Assembly (NCBI RefSeq): GCF_900109345.1
Contig: NZ_FNZN01000003.1
Coordinates: 496,001 to 560,000 of the forward strand
DNA length: 64,000 nt
DNA from: Maribacter orientalis
Lineage (GTDB): Bacteria > Bacteroidota > Bacteroidia > Flavobacteriales > Flavobacteriaceae
Reading direction: 5' to 3'
The position numbers were made by a program, and so were the translations under genes. The notes beneath the pieces are model-generated. The model saw nothing but the letters and a program-made list of their open reading frames with translations. It was not told the DNA's origin and did not search any database. Shown piece by piece: positions 48,892 through 57,769 of the stretch (position 1 is its first letter; each line of letters starts with the position of its first letter).

Positions 48892-51800
48892 CTATTTAGG
48901 ATTACCTATATAACTGTTTATTTCAAATTTTATATACTCATAGCCCTTACCCTTAAAAGGTTGGGTTTGCTGTTTGCCATGTGCAAGTTTTCTATTCGGA
49001 AATATTTTATCGGCAATAGCTTTGTTAGGCAAACCGTTTACAAAACAATTTTCTAAGCTGCTGCTAATAATTTCTATACTATCGAGTTCTAGAGGTTTAT
49101 AATTGAAAAATTGTTTTCGTTGTATTCGAACACCTTCGGTAACAAATTTATGATCTACCCAAAGTAGTTGGCTATCTGTATCATAATAAGAAATTATCAA
49201 TTGAGGAATCGTCACTTCCTGTACGCCCGAATTAAATAAAACACCGTTAAACCCTTGCTCTGTATATTCTAAGTCTTGCAAAGCTACATGCTTATATAAG
49301 TCTGTATTTGCCGTATTTCCTGCAGATTGTAAATTAAATTTAGTAGGTTGCTCTTCAAAACTTATAGGCGAAAATTGGTCAGGGTCAAAGGTTGGCGGTA
49401 TGGTGTCTTTGGTAGAAGACCATGCAATACCTTCAAAATTTATTTTAAACGTAGTGGTCTCCTTAGGCATTAGCTTATGCTTAATTTGATGTTTAGCATT
49501 GTAATTTGCTAGTTCTTTGTTATTGTCATTATACAAAGTTGCCTTGATCACAATATCAGCGGGTGTATTATCGACATTTTGCAACTCTCCTATGATGCTA
49601 TATTGCCCATTGTATTTAACCAGTTTGGCCGATAGAATTTCTAATACGGGTTGTTTTAAAACATCTTCATGATATGTTTCTTGGGTTGTAATCTTTCTTC
49701 TACCGTGATTGTAATAAGTGGTACTATTCGCTGTGAAGAGTTGGTCTGGTGGTATATCATTATCTACTTTTGAAGATTTTATATACCACTTGTTCTTTCT
49801 CTTTACCAGTTCATGAAAGTCATTGTTGAATACATTTTCTAAGGGTGTAATCCATCTTGTGGCTACCTTGGCTTTTGCGCTATTTTCGGTTTTATCATAA
49901 ACCTCAATACCTAGAGAATCTAATTTAGCGTATGAACTTAATATGCCATCGGTTACCGATACCTCTAGCATATATTGGGCGATATCAATATTTTCTTCTG
50001 GGTCAATATATGAGTGGGCTCTGGAGAATTCTTTAAAATCCAAAGCATCGTAATAGGACTCCACTACATTATTAGGCGATAATTGAGTAACGTTTTTTAC
50101 ATAGAATATATACATACCATACCCGAAACAAATAAGCATGACTAATGCCCACCAATGAGAAAAGGTTAACAGCTTAGATGGAAATTTATTATAGGGTAAT
50201 TCTAGTTTCATAAAAGAATGCTCCTTTACTTTTCTAGACTTTAATAACCTTACCCAAATCATTTGAATATTTACAAAAATGGCTATTAATACAGTTAATA
50301 AAGGTATTATACCCCACATGATTTTCATTATGGTAGGTACATCTTGTTTGGGTTTTATTTGTGGTATGGGGGCCACATTTAGTTTCTCCCAAACCATAAT
50401 ACCATTTTCTAATTGTTGTAATCGTTGCCAACCGCAATAATAAAGTATGGGGTCGTAGAATTTATCATTGGAGAAAATGTATTTTAAATTATATTTTTCG
50501 GGTACGGTTAAAAACTGTTGTAATGAACCTATACCTTCTACACCCCTAAATTTTGAGTTTTCTATACGCTCAATAGCCCTTGTTGTCAATTCCGGTAATC
50601 TACGGGCAGAGTGGTAATTACCATCGACCGTCATGGCATCGGTTTGTGCAGAAAGCCAGGCCATTTGGTCGCCAAAACCCAACGCTAAATAGCGCCAAGC
50701 ATCATGCGAATCTGCTCCTAAAAAGTTTACAATGGGTAGCATATTAATTTTTGCTGGTTGCGATGGCCTAAAATAACCCAGCGTCATCGTGAAAACCACC
50801 ATAAATAACATTCCACCAGCAATTAATCCACCTAAGATTCTATGGTAAACCCCACCAAATTTTTCTTGTATTAAAGTCTTTAAATCTCCTTCTACCATTC
50901 TATAGGCGAATTCAGCAAAAATAGGGAGGGCCATAATTGTTGCCCATAAGGTGAACCTATCTAAAGTAAGAATATTAAATGCTGTTTCACCCAACATCAT
51001 TAGTGGAATAGGGGTAGTGCCACCCGTTCCTAAAATGGTAAGTAAAGCAAAAGATAATCCGAAGAATATATATCTTTTACTAAAATATCTATAAAAGAAA
51101 TAGGGTAAGATAAAAAGAAATACACCCCATGGAATTATAAAAAATACCAGACCAGATGACGTTATTTCCAAGAAATTATCACGTGATCCATGAGGAATAG
51201 CAACTTGGGTAATCGGGTTTCTTTTGGAGTTGTACCAGTAAGGAAAAATACAGAAAACGATTAAAAAAATAGCGCTACCTCCAAATTTTGCAATTCGCCA
51301 AAAATGCTGCAAAGTAGTGCTCCAGAATACTTTGAAAGTAAGTTCTTTGTAGGAGTTTACTTTTTCTCTGGCAGCATCTATAACTGCCATTCCAATTAAT
51401 GGCGCTATAAAAAAAACCATACCGAAAATAGGCGTAACGTGATGAGAAGTTACCGTTACAGCTAACATAGTTACAGAGGTAATAAAGTACCGGGTTTTAC
51501 CAGTTTTTATCCATAAGTAAATTTCTGTCATGGAATGCAGAAGAATGGATAATGCCATAATACTTGGTAACTGCCCAAAAATGTGTAAAGTTTCTACGAA
51601 CGTTGATGAGAAAACTGCCATAACAGCACCGTAGCCAGCTATTCTTCTACTGCCGGTCATTAACAGTGTATACCTATACGCTCCTGTTATAAATAATACA
51701 ATAGCAATCAATGCAACGGTATACATTCCGAATTTTAGACCACCTATATAAGAAAGTATAGCTATGAGTTGATGTACCAACGGTGGGTAAGATTGTACCG

Positions 51801-51981
51801 TAAAGCCGGTATACCATCGGTATTCCCAAGGATCAAACCAACTGTTAGCGTAATGATCTGCAAAAAATAAATGAATTAATGCATCATATGTAGATTCTAA
51901 AGTGAAGAAAATAGCAGAACCATGAAAAGCTAGCCCTACAATTAAAGCTAATATTAAGAGGGTATTGGTTTTTTTTTCCAA
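48892..51981 (-). CDS. Large GT-C-like membrane protein of the polysaccharide locus
   Basis: A 1029-residue protein with about 12 N-terminal membrane segments (residues 1-420) resembling the PTPS-related/GT-C membrane family: the first loop after TM1 has YDALIHLFFADHY, and WYTGFTVQSYPPLVHQL follows. A further two TM segments lie near 560 and 615, followed by an NTF2-like domain (about 640-750) and periplasmic beta-rich part. GT-C enzymes use polyprenyl-linked sugars, which fits a partner of the receiver-GT2 enzymes and suggests this is the polymerase or a transferase on the outer face of the membrane. First gene of the minus-strand operon. Confidence 0.75.
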   Translation of the reverse strand: MEKKTNTLLILALIVGLAFHGSAIFFTLESTYDALIHLFFADHYANSWFDPWEYRWYTGFTVQSYPPLVHQLIAILSYIGGLKFGMYTVALIAIVLFITGAYRYTLLMTGSRRIAGYGAVMAVFSSTFVETLHIFGQLPSIMALSILLHSMTEIYLWIKTGKTRYFITSVTMLAVTVTSHHVTPIFGMVFFIAPLIGMAVIDAAREKVNSYKELTFKVFWSTTLQHFWRIAKFGGSAIFLIVFCIFPYWYNSKRNPITQVAIPHGSRDNFLEITSSGLVFFIIPWGVFLFILPYFFYRYFSKRYIFFGLSFALLTILGTGGTTPIPLMMLGETAFNILTLDRFTLWATIMALPIFAEFAYRMVEGDLKTLIQEKFGGVYHRILGGLIAGGMLFMVVFTMTLGYFRPSQPAKINMLPIVNFLGADSHDAWRYLALGFGDQMAWLSAQTDAMTVDGNYHSARRLPELTTRAIERIENSKFRGVEGIGSLQQFLTVPEKYNLKYIFSNDKFYDPILYYCGWQRLQQLENGIMVWEKLNVAPIPQIKPKQDVPTIMKIMWGIIPLLTVLIAIFVNIQMIWVRLLKSRKVKEHSFMKLELPYNKFPSKLLTFSHWWALVMLICFGYGMYIFYVKNVTQLSPNNVVESYYDALDFKEFSRAHSYIDPEENIDIAQYMLEVSVTDGILSSYAKLDSLGIEVYDKTENSAKAKVATRWITPLENVFNNDFHELVKRKNKWYIKSSKVDNDIPPDQLFTANSTTYYNHGRRKITTQETYHEDVLKQPVLEILSAKLVKYNGQYSIIGELQNVDNTPADIVIKATLYNDNNKELANYNAKHQIKHKLMPKETTTFKINFEGIAWSSTKDTIPPTFDPDQFSPISFEEQPTKFNLQSAGNTANTDLYKHVALQDLEYTEQGFNGVLFNSGVQEVTIPQLIISYYDTDSQLLWVDHKFVTEGVRIQRKQFFNYKPLELDSIEIISSSLENCFVNGLPNKAIADKIFPNRKLAHGKQQTQPFKGKGYEYIKFEINSYIGNPK

Positions 51982-52375
51982 AGTTTATTTTAGAATCAAG
52001 TTCTACCTACAGGTATTAAATATATGAGATGAAGATTACAATAAAAAGCGAACAGCTAATAATTTAATAATAGAATACCTACAATTAATTACTTTGTAAT
52101 TTTGAAATCCGTTTAATATTTAGTTGTCAAATCTTTTTAAAAAAATATTTCTAATAAGATATTCGTCTGTTATAGTTATTATTTTCTGTAAGAAAATATA
52201 ACAATGCAAAGATAGGTTTATTGTTCATTCACTTCACAATCAGCTATCGAACTTTAAAAACCATTCATCTACAGAATAGTGTTAGCCACCTTTATACACT
52301 CAAAATCATAGAACTGGAAAAGTAAATTTGTTAGCGTAAACTATAAATAACCATTGACTCACTAAAATCTAACAA
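51982..52375. other. Divergent regulatory region between the GT-C operon and receiver-GT2 copy 2
   Basis: 394 bp, AT-rich. It holds the CATTC-type sites described separately (52226-52330). I see no further gene. The 52000-52200 half should contain the leftward promoter of the GT-C operon, but no single box stands out. Confidence 0.5.
52226..52330 (+). promoter_or_regulatory. CATTC-type sites and promoter of receiver-GT2 copy 2
   Basis: CATTCATCTACAG (52262-52274), identical over 13 bp to the second site before the lone receiver gene, and TAAATTTG (52323-52330), an exact -7 box, exactly 61 bp from the site start as at the flippase and GT4 promoters. The position of a second repeat (52283) is only weakly matched (TAGCCACCTTTAT). 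A further partial site CATTCACTTCACA lies at 52226-52238. Confidence 0.65.
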
Positions 52376-53542
52376 ATGAAAATTTTAGCTATCGATGACC
52401 AACAACTCATTTTACTTTCTGTTGAAAAGCGATTAACAGAATTAGGTTATGAAGTGAGAACTGCCACCTCAATTGAAACGGGAATTAAATTATTCAATTC
52501 ATTTAAACCCGACTTAGTATTATTAGATATGAATATGCCAGAAATGTCGGGAACTGAATTGGTTTTATGTACAGGAACAGAAGTCGTAAAATATATTCGG
52601 GTATTTATGAATAATGATACTCCTATCCTGGTAATGTCAGGTAATACGGATGAGGCCCTTATAATGAGAAATTTTGATTTAGGGGTTGATGATTACATGA
52701 AAAAACCGGTAAGCTTAGATGAAATGGCTGCTAGAATAAAAAGAATTATCGGAGCACCTGAAACTAAGGGAGAAACGAAAAGAAAACTATCGGACACGCG
52801 AATGCTCCAGAAAAATTGTGTTGGGGTAGTAATACCATGCTATAATGAAGAGGAGCGACTTTTAAGTGATCAGTTCAAAGAATTTGCACATAAGAATTTG
52901 GGCTATCATCTTTGTTTTGTAAATGATGGCAGTACAGATAATACATTAGCGGTTCTTGAAAAATTAAAAGAAGAGAATCGACAAAATATCAGTATTTATA
53001 ATTGTAAACAAAATGGCGGTAAGGCAGAAGCGGTTCGACAAGGTATTTTACACTTGGTAAAAGATCAACAACTCGATTACATTGGCTTTTTAGATGCAGA
53101 TTTATCTACTGACTTTAGAAATTTTGATGATTTGGTAAAAACGATTGAAAGCTTAGACTTTAAAATTGTAAGTGGTTCTAGAATTACACGAATGGGTGCA
53201 GATATTACTAAAGAGTCTGCTCGTAAGATTATTAGCTTGACCATAAATCTTATTATCCAGACTATTTTAGGTATGCCTTTTAAAGATACACAGTGCGGAG
53301 CTAAAGTGATGGATCGTGAAATTGCCTCTAAAATGTTTAATAAAAAATTCGTTACCAAATGGTTGTTCGATGTGGAACTCTTTATGCGAATGAAAAAATA
53401 TTTTGGTAAAACAGAAGTGAAAAGCATGATTTGTGAGCAACCCCTAAAAAGATGGATACACGCAGATGGTTCTAAACTGTCCATGAAAGATTCAATAAAA
53501 ATTATGGGTCAACTTGCCCAAATAGCTGTCTTTTATAGATAA
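52376..53542 (+). CDS. Receiver domain fused to GT2 glycosyltransferase (copy 2)
   Basis: A 388-residue paralogue of the 42247-43386 product: receiver (1-127) with IDDQQ, LLDMNMPEMSG, VMSGN and YMKKPVS, then a GT2 domain with GVVIPCYNEEERLL, FVNDGSTDNTL, FLDADLSTDF and QCGAKVM. It carries an 8-residue insertion just after the phosphorylation loop, where GTELV is repeated as GTEVV; the DNA there is an imperfect 24-bp-spaced tandem repeat. Monocistronic, with its own CATTC-site promoter and a terminator. Confidence 0.92.
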   Translation: MKILAIDDQQLILLSVEKRLTELGYEVRTATSIETGIKLFNSFKPDLVLLDMNMPEMSGTELVLCTGTEVVKYIRVFMNNDTPILVMSGNTDEALIMRNFDLGVDDYMKKPVSLDEMAARIKRIIGAPETKGETKRKLSDTRMLQKNCVGVVIPCYNEEERLLSDQFKEFAHKNLGYHLCFVNDGSTDNTLAVLEKLKEENRQNISIYNCKQNGGKAEAVRQGILHLVKDQQLDYIGFLDADLSTDFRNFDDLVKTIESLDFKIVSGSRITRMGADITKESARKIISLTINLIIQTILGMPFKDTQCGAKVMDREIASKMFNKKFVTKWLFDVELFMRMKKYFGKTEVKSMICEQPLKRWIHADGSKLSMKDSIKIMGQLAQIAVFYR

Positions 53543-53582
53543 TAGTACTTAGAGATTAGGTTCAACTTTCAATAAGTATTTT

Positions 53583-53618
53583 AAAAGTGCTGAGGTTTGT
53601 AAACTTCGGCACTTTTTT
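53583..53618 (+). terminator. Rho-independent terminator after receiver-GT2 copy 2
   Basis: Stem AAAAGTGC / GCACTTTT continued by GAGGTTT / AAACTTC, small loop, then a T-run. Confidence 0.85.
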
Positions 53619-53668
53619 ACTTTAAGTCAAATTAAATAATCGCTTACAACCAAAGCGTATCTTTGTGA

Positions 53669-55912
53669 ATGATACATTTGCACTTGAATAAAATTTATCA
53701 ATTTATTGCACTTAACTTTAAAGAACTGATTCGTTTTTTTGGAAGCACTAACTTCTCAAAATCACTGATTACTGTAATTGCGGTGGTTTTACCCATAGCA
53801 CTTGGCGTGTGGTTAAAACATACTGAAATAGGTTTGGCAATTGGCTTTGGTGCATTTTGGAGTTCACCAAGTGATGTTCATGGTAGTCAAAAACATAAAA
53901 TAGTAGGTATTCTTCTTTCGGCTGCTTTAGTTATGGTCGTCAGTTTTATTGGTGGCTATTTACATTATCAGCCTTGGCTTTCAATGATTATATTAGGAGT
54001 TACAAGTTTTGCCATAGCACTTATTTCTTCGTACGGTTTCAGAGCTTCTTTAATTGGTTTTTCTGGGTTGTTGGCATTGGTTTTGAGTTTTGCGCACACT
54101 CCAGATGAATTAGAAATATTTGAGTATTCTCTTTTGGTTGGTCTTGGCGGACTTTGGTATTTGGCATTGTCCATGTTTTGGTATTCAATCAACCCTAAAG
54201 GGCAAACCGAAGAAATTTTATATGAGACAATTGGGCGTACGGGTAAATTACTTGAAATACGAGGTAAATTAATAGACCGGAATAATAGTCGAAAAAAGCT
54301 GCAGGCGAGCTTATTTGTGTTGCAAAGCGAATTGACCGAACAACACGAGATGTTGCGTGAAATACTAATACGATCCCGTAAAAATTCAGGAAGGTCGGTT
54401 TATAATGGTAAAAGATTATTGGTTTTAGTTCAACTCATAGAAATGTTAGAAACTGCTGGTGCCAACCCTGTAGATTACCCCAAGATGGATAAGCAATTCG
54501 AGGGCTTTCCTGAATTTATACAGCTGTTTCAAAATCTGATTTTTAAAATGGCAAATCAATTACAGTTAATTTCTGTAATAGGAAATAAGCCAAAACAGAT
54601 TCCAGAACACGATTCTTTATCGACTTGCTTTGATGAAATACGAACTAAGCTTTTAAACTTACGTAAGAGTGATAAAGCAAATGCTTACAAAGCTTTCATT
54701 ATGTTTCAAAATTTATTGGAATATCAAGAAGAACAGTTCCAAAAACTAAAAAGAATTAAGTGGTTATTAAGTGATAATAAAGTAGCATCAGACGAATTTA
54801 TCGATAAGAAGATATTAAAAAGGTTTTTAATTTCTCAAGATTATAGTCCACATATATTATTGCAAAATTTCACTATTAAGTCAACCATATTTAGACATTC
54901 ATTACGACTAGCAATAACATTAATGATAGGTTTTGTTTTGGGTAATGTGTTTTCGTTTCAAAATCCGTATTGGATATTATTGACCATTATATTGATAATG
55001 AGACCAAATTATGGCCTAACAAAAACCCGTTCTAAAGATAGAACTATCGGTACTTTGATAGGAGGTGCAATAGCAGGTATAATAGTGTATTTAGTTCAAG
55101 ATATGTATGTTTATGTTGGTTTGGCGTTAGTATCGCTTATAATAGCCTTATCTATGGTTCAAAAGAACTATAAAGCATCTGCAACCTTTATCACCTTGAC
55201 AATTGTTTTTGTTTATGGGATTTTACAGCCAAATGTTTTCCTGGTTATTCAATATAGAATTCTCGATACCTTGGTTGGTGCCGGATTGTCCTATATCGGA
55301 TTTCTATTTTTATGGCCTAGTTGGGGTTTTGAAGAAATAGAGAAAATTGTTGCCAAGAGTGTAGCCGCCAACCGAGGGTATCTTTTTCAAATTTCAGATT
55401 TTTATAATCGAAAAGGCGAAGTGTCAACAAGTTATAGACTGTCTCGTAAAAATGCCTTTGTTGAAACAGCGAACCTAAGTTCGGCATTTCAGCGAATGAC
55501 AGAAGAACCGCATTCTAAACAGAGAAATTTAAATAAGATTTATGAGTTGGTAGAATTGAACCATTATTTTCTATCGTCCTTATCATCATTAAGTATGTAT
55601 ATACAACATCAAAACACGACCGATGCTTCAGATAAGTTTAATGCTGTTATTTCTAAGATAGATAACAATCTATCTAAAGTTTTGCAAACATTAGATAGTG
55701 ATAAACCAAATAATGAAAAACGCTTTGTGCAAGATGTTTCTTCATTTGAAAATCAGCTACCGAAACTCGAACTAAATGGTGTGAATTTTAGTGAGCAAGA
55801 AAATACTGAAATGAAGCGTCACCATCAAGAAGAACAATTAGTGCGAGAGCAATTACGGTTATTATTCTCGTTGAGTTCAAATATGCTAAAACTTACTTCA
55901 AATTTAAAATAA
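53669..55912 (+). CDS. FUSC-family inner-membrane protein (YccS/YhfK-like)
   Basis: A 747-residue protein with two clusters of membrane helices (about 28-175 and 410-555), separated and followed by large soluble helical parts, the layout of the FUSC/aromatic-acid exporter family. Typical segments are LGVWLKHTEIGLAIGFGAFWSSPSDVHGS and NPYWILLTIILIMRPNYGLTKTRSKDRTIGTLIGGA. Transported substrate unknown. It has its own promoter region after the terminator of the previous gene; there is no sign of a link to the polysaccharide locus apart from position. Confidence 0.9.
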   Translation: MIHLHLNKIYQFIALNFKELIRFFGSTNFSKSLITVIAVVLPIALGVWLKHTEIGLAIGFGAFWSSPSDVHGSQKHKIVGILLSAALVMVVSFIGGYLHYQPWLSMIILGVTSFAIALISSYGFRASLIGFSGLLALVLSFAHTPDELEIFEYSLLVGLGGLWYLALSMFWYSINPKGQTEEILYETIGRTGKLLEIRGKLIDRNNSRKKLQASLFVLQSELTEQHEMLREILIRSRKNSGRSVYNGKRLLVLVQLIEMLETAGANPVDYPKMDKQFEGFPEFIQLFQNLIFKMANQLQLISVIGNKPKQIPEHDSLSTCFDEIRTKLLNLRKSDKANAYKAFIMFQNLLEYQEEQFQKLKRIKWLLSDNKVASDEFIDKKILKRFLISQDYSPHILLQNFTIKSTIFRHSLRLAITLMIGFVLGNVFSFQNPYWILLTIILIMRPNYGLTKTRSKDRTIGTLIGGAIAGIIVYLVQDMYVYVGLALVSLIIALSMVQKNYKASATFITLTIVFVYGILQPNVFLVIQYRILDTLVGAGLSYIGFLFLWPSWGFEEIEKIVAKSVAANRGYLFQISDFYNRKGEVSTSYRLSRKNAFVETANLSSAFQRMTEEPHSKQRNLNKIYELVELNHYFLSSLSSLSMYIQHQNTTDASDKFNAVISKIDNNLSKVLQTLDSDKPNNEKRFVQDVSSFENQLPKLELNGVNFSEQENTEMKRHHQEEQLVREQLRLLFSLSSNMLKLTSNLK

Positions 55913-56080
55913 AAGTATAGTTTTAAAGGTTTATGTATAAGTGAAATTATGTATTCCCGTGAAATGATTTACTACATATAACAAACTTATAATGCCCTTA
56001 GATTTAGCTAAAACCATCAATTGTCATTTATACTAATGCCAGTATTATTTTATGAACAATCTCAATAGCTTTTACTTCCC

Positions 56081-56099
56081 TATTATTATTATTATTATT
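56081..56099 (+). repeat. TAT/ATT trinucleotide microsatellite
   Basis: Six uninterrupted TAT units followed by TG. Outside any gene. Confidence 0.85.
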
Positions 56100-56170
56100 G
56101 GTGTCGATTAAGTTAAAAAATCATTTAACTTCAAAAGACGGTATGGCCTTTCGCATTCATATTCTGCCAT

Positions 56171-56347
56171 TTAAGTTTTTAAGAAAATTTCATCTTTATT
56201 GACATCTGTGCCGTCAAAAGCAAAAAGAGTTTTAACTAAAGCAAGTTCTTCTTTGGCTATATTTCCATTTTCGTCTTTTTTAAAAAGCTTAAAATAAGCA
56301 ACTAAACCGACTATTCGTCCTGCTCCTTGTTTTATAAAATTGTCTAT
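56171..56347 (-). pseudogene. Gene remnant (58-codon open fragment, no start)
   Basis: Minus-strand frame reading KQGAGRIVGLVAYFKLFKKD, then ENGNIAKEELALVKTLFAFD and ending FLKT-stop. It opens right after an in-frame TGA (56348-56350) and has no start codon, so it is the 3' end of a lost gene. Composition is protein-like. I do not recognise the family. Confidence 0.35.
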
Positions 56348-56662
56348 TCAGCTTTCATAACTGTCCTATCTCTATTGAAAGCTGAAGCTCATTAAGGACC
56401 ATGTGGACCAGGATTTCGAGGGCTGTCTTTTAGCTTATTGTTTTGATTTTTAATTGCAGTAATCGAAATAATCATATTTTCGAATAATTCCCTTTCTGTT
56501 TTTTTGAAGGTTAGGTTTTTAGTTTCTTAGTATTTCCGTTACCTATAAAAAACATCATATTTGTATTTTTAATTAAATGTGCTAAGTACTTTAAGCTATT
56601 GCCTAAATATGTAATAAGTAACAATAGAACTAAATAAAAATCATAATTAATGTATAGCAATT

Positions 56663-56678
56663 TATGACGTATGTCATA
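56663..56678. promoter_or_regulatory. Crp/Fnr-type palindrome upstream of the universal stress protein gene
   Basis: TATGAC-N4-GTCATA, a 6-bp perfect inverted repeat with a 4-bp spacer, 52 bp before the start codon. The layout (five or six base arms, N4) is that of Fnr/DNR/HcpR-like sites (TTGAY-N4-RTCAA). Confidence 0.45.
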
Positions 56679-56729
56679 TTTAACTAAAATATTAAGGCCT
56701 AATTTCATTTTGTTAAAAAAATACTTAAG

Positions 56730-57572
56730 ATGAAAAATATTCTCTATGCCACCGATTGTTCAAAGCATGACACTCAAACCCTTCAATATGCATTAATGTT
56801 GAGTGATATTCTAAAAGCAAATCTTACGGTACTACATATATTTAGTCTTCCCCCCATTTCGGTTAAGACCATACGCCCTAAGAAATATCTAAGTGAGCAT
56901 GCGTACGATGAACAATTACTAGTATTAAAAGATTATTGCTCTAGCAACTTAAAAGATAATAAGACCGATGTAGTCATAAAATATGAAGTAAGAGAAGATG
57001 ATTCGGTCACCAACGGAATTTTGTCTGAAACTGCGGCTTTGTCTCCAGATTTGCTAATTATTGGAATGAAAGATGAACATACAGCACGTGGGTCATTTAC
57101 AGGTAGTATCGCAAAAGCACTTATTGAAAAAGTTGCTGCGCCACTTTTTATGGTACCTAGTACAAAATCGTTTCAAAAAATAAAGACATTGGTTTACGCT
57201 ACTGACTTTGAAGAAGCCGATTTTTTAGCTATTAAAAAATTGATAAGTATAGCCAAGCCTTTTGATGCCATTATTAAGGTTGTACATATTACCAACAACG
57301 ACGAATATGCGGTAAGCGATAAGATGGAATGGTTTAAAGAAATGTTATTTGAAAAAACAAGTTACAGAAACATGACTTTTGATGTAAGCATTAATGATAA
57401 CACGTATGAAGGTTTACGGGTATATATTGATACCGTAAATGCTGATATGATTGCTTTATTGGAACGCGAACAAAATAGCTTTCTAAAAAAACTGTTCCAT
57501 AAAGATTTGATTAAGAAAATGGAGTCTAAAATAACTATACCAATGCTAAGCCTTAATGCAAGCGCACTTTAA
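56730..57572 (+). CDS. Universal stress protein, two UspA domains
   Basis: A 280-residue cytoplasmic protein of two tandem UspA domains. Domain 1 (1-142) starts NILYATDCSKHDTQTLQYA and has the nucleotide-binding stretch IIGMKDEHTARGSFTGSIAKALIEKVAAPLFMVP, close to the G-2x-G-9x-G(S/T) rule. Domain 2 (149-278) starts TLVYATDFEEADFLAI and has lost the glycine loop (ALLEREQNSFLKKLFHKDLI). Tandem Usp proteins of this type are common in Bacteroidota and often respond to oxygen limitation or NO. Single-gene unit. Confidence 0.9.
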   Translation: MKNILYATDCSKHDTQTLQYALMLSDILKANLTVLHIFSLPPISVKTIRPKKYLSEHAYDEQLLVLKDYCSSNLKDNKTDVVIKYEVREDDSVTNGILSETAALSPDLLIIGMKDEHTARGSFTGSIAKALIEKVAAPLFMVPSTKSFQKIKTLVYATDFEEADFLAIKKLISIAKPFDAIIKVVHITNNDEYAVSDKMEWFKEMLFEKTSYRNMTFDVSINDNTYEGLRVYIDTVNADMIALLEREQNSFLKKLFHKDLIKKMESKITIPMLSLNASAL

Positions 57573-57769
57573 AATTATCTGAAAATAGTATAAAAAAGGC
57601 GAAGAGTGAAATTAGATTAATCAGATTATATTTATCTGAATGATTTATGGGGAATAAGTCATTTCCCTATCCAGACTTCTTTGGGGATAGTGGTCACTTT
57701 GAATATTCGCAAACTATAGAATTTAGTACCAAAATACGCTTTGAAAAAAGTACTATGTACCATTCATAT

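Larger units (their letters stand above)
55913..56729. other. Long intergenic stretch with gene scraps and an ATT repeat
   Basis: About 820 bp without an intact gene. It contains a trinucleotide repeat (56081-56099), a minus-strand open fragment (56171-56347) and a further short minus-strand frame ending at about 56390 (...KDSPRNPGPHGP). The last 100 bp hold a palindrome and the promoter of the universal stress protein gene. Looks like decayed coding DNA. Confidence 0.5.
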
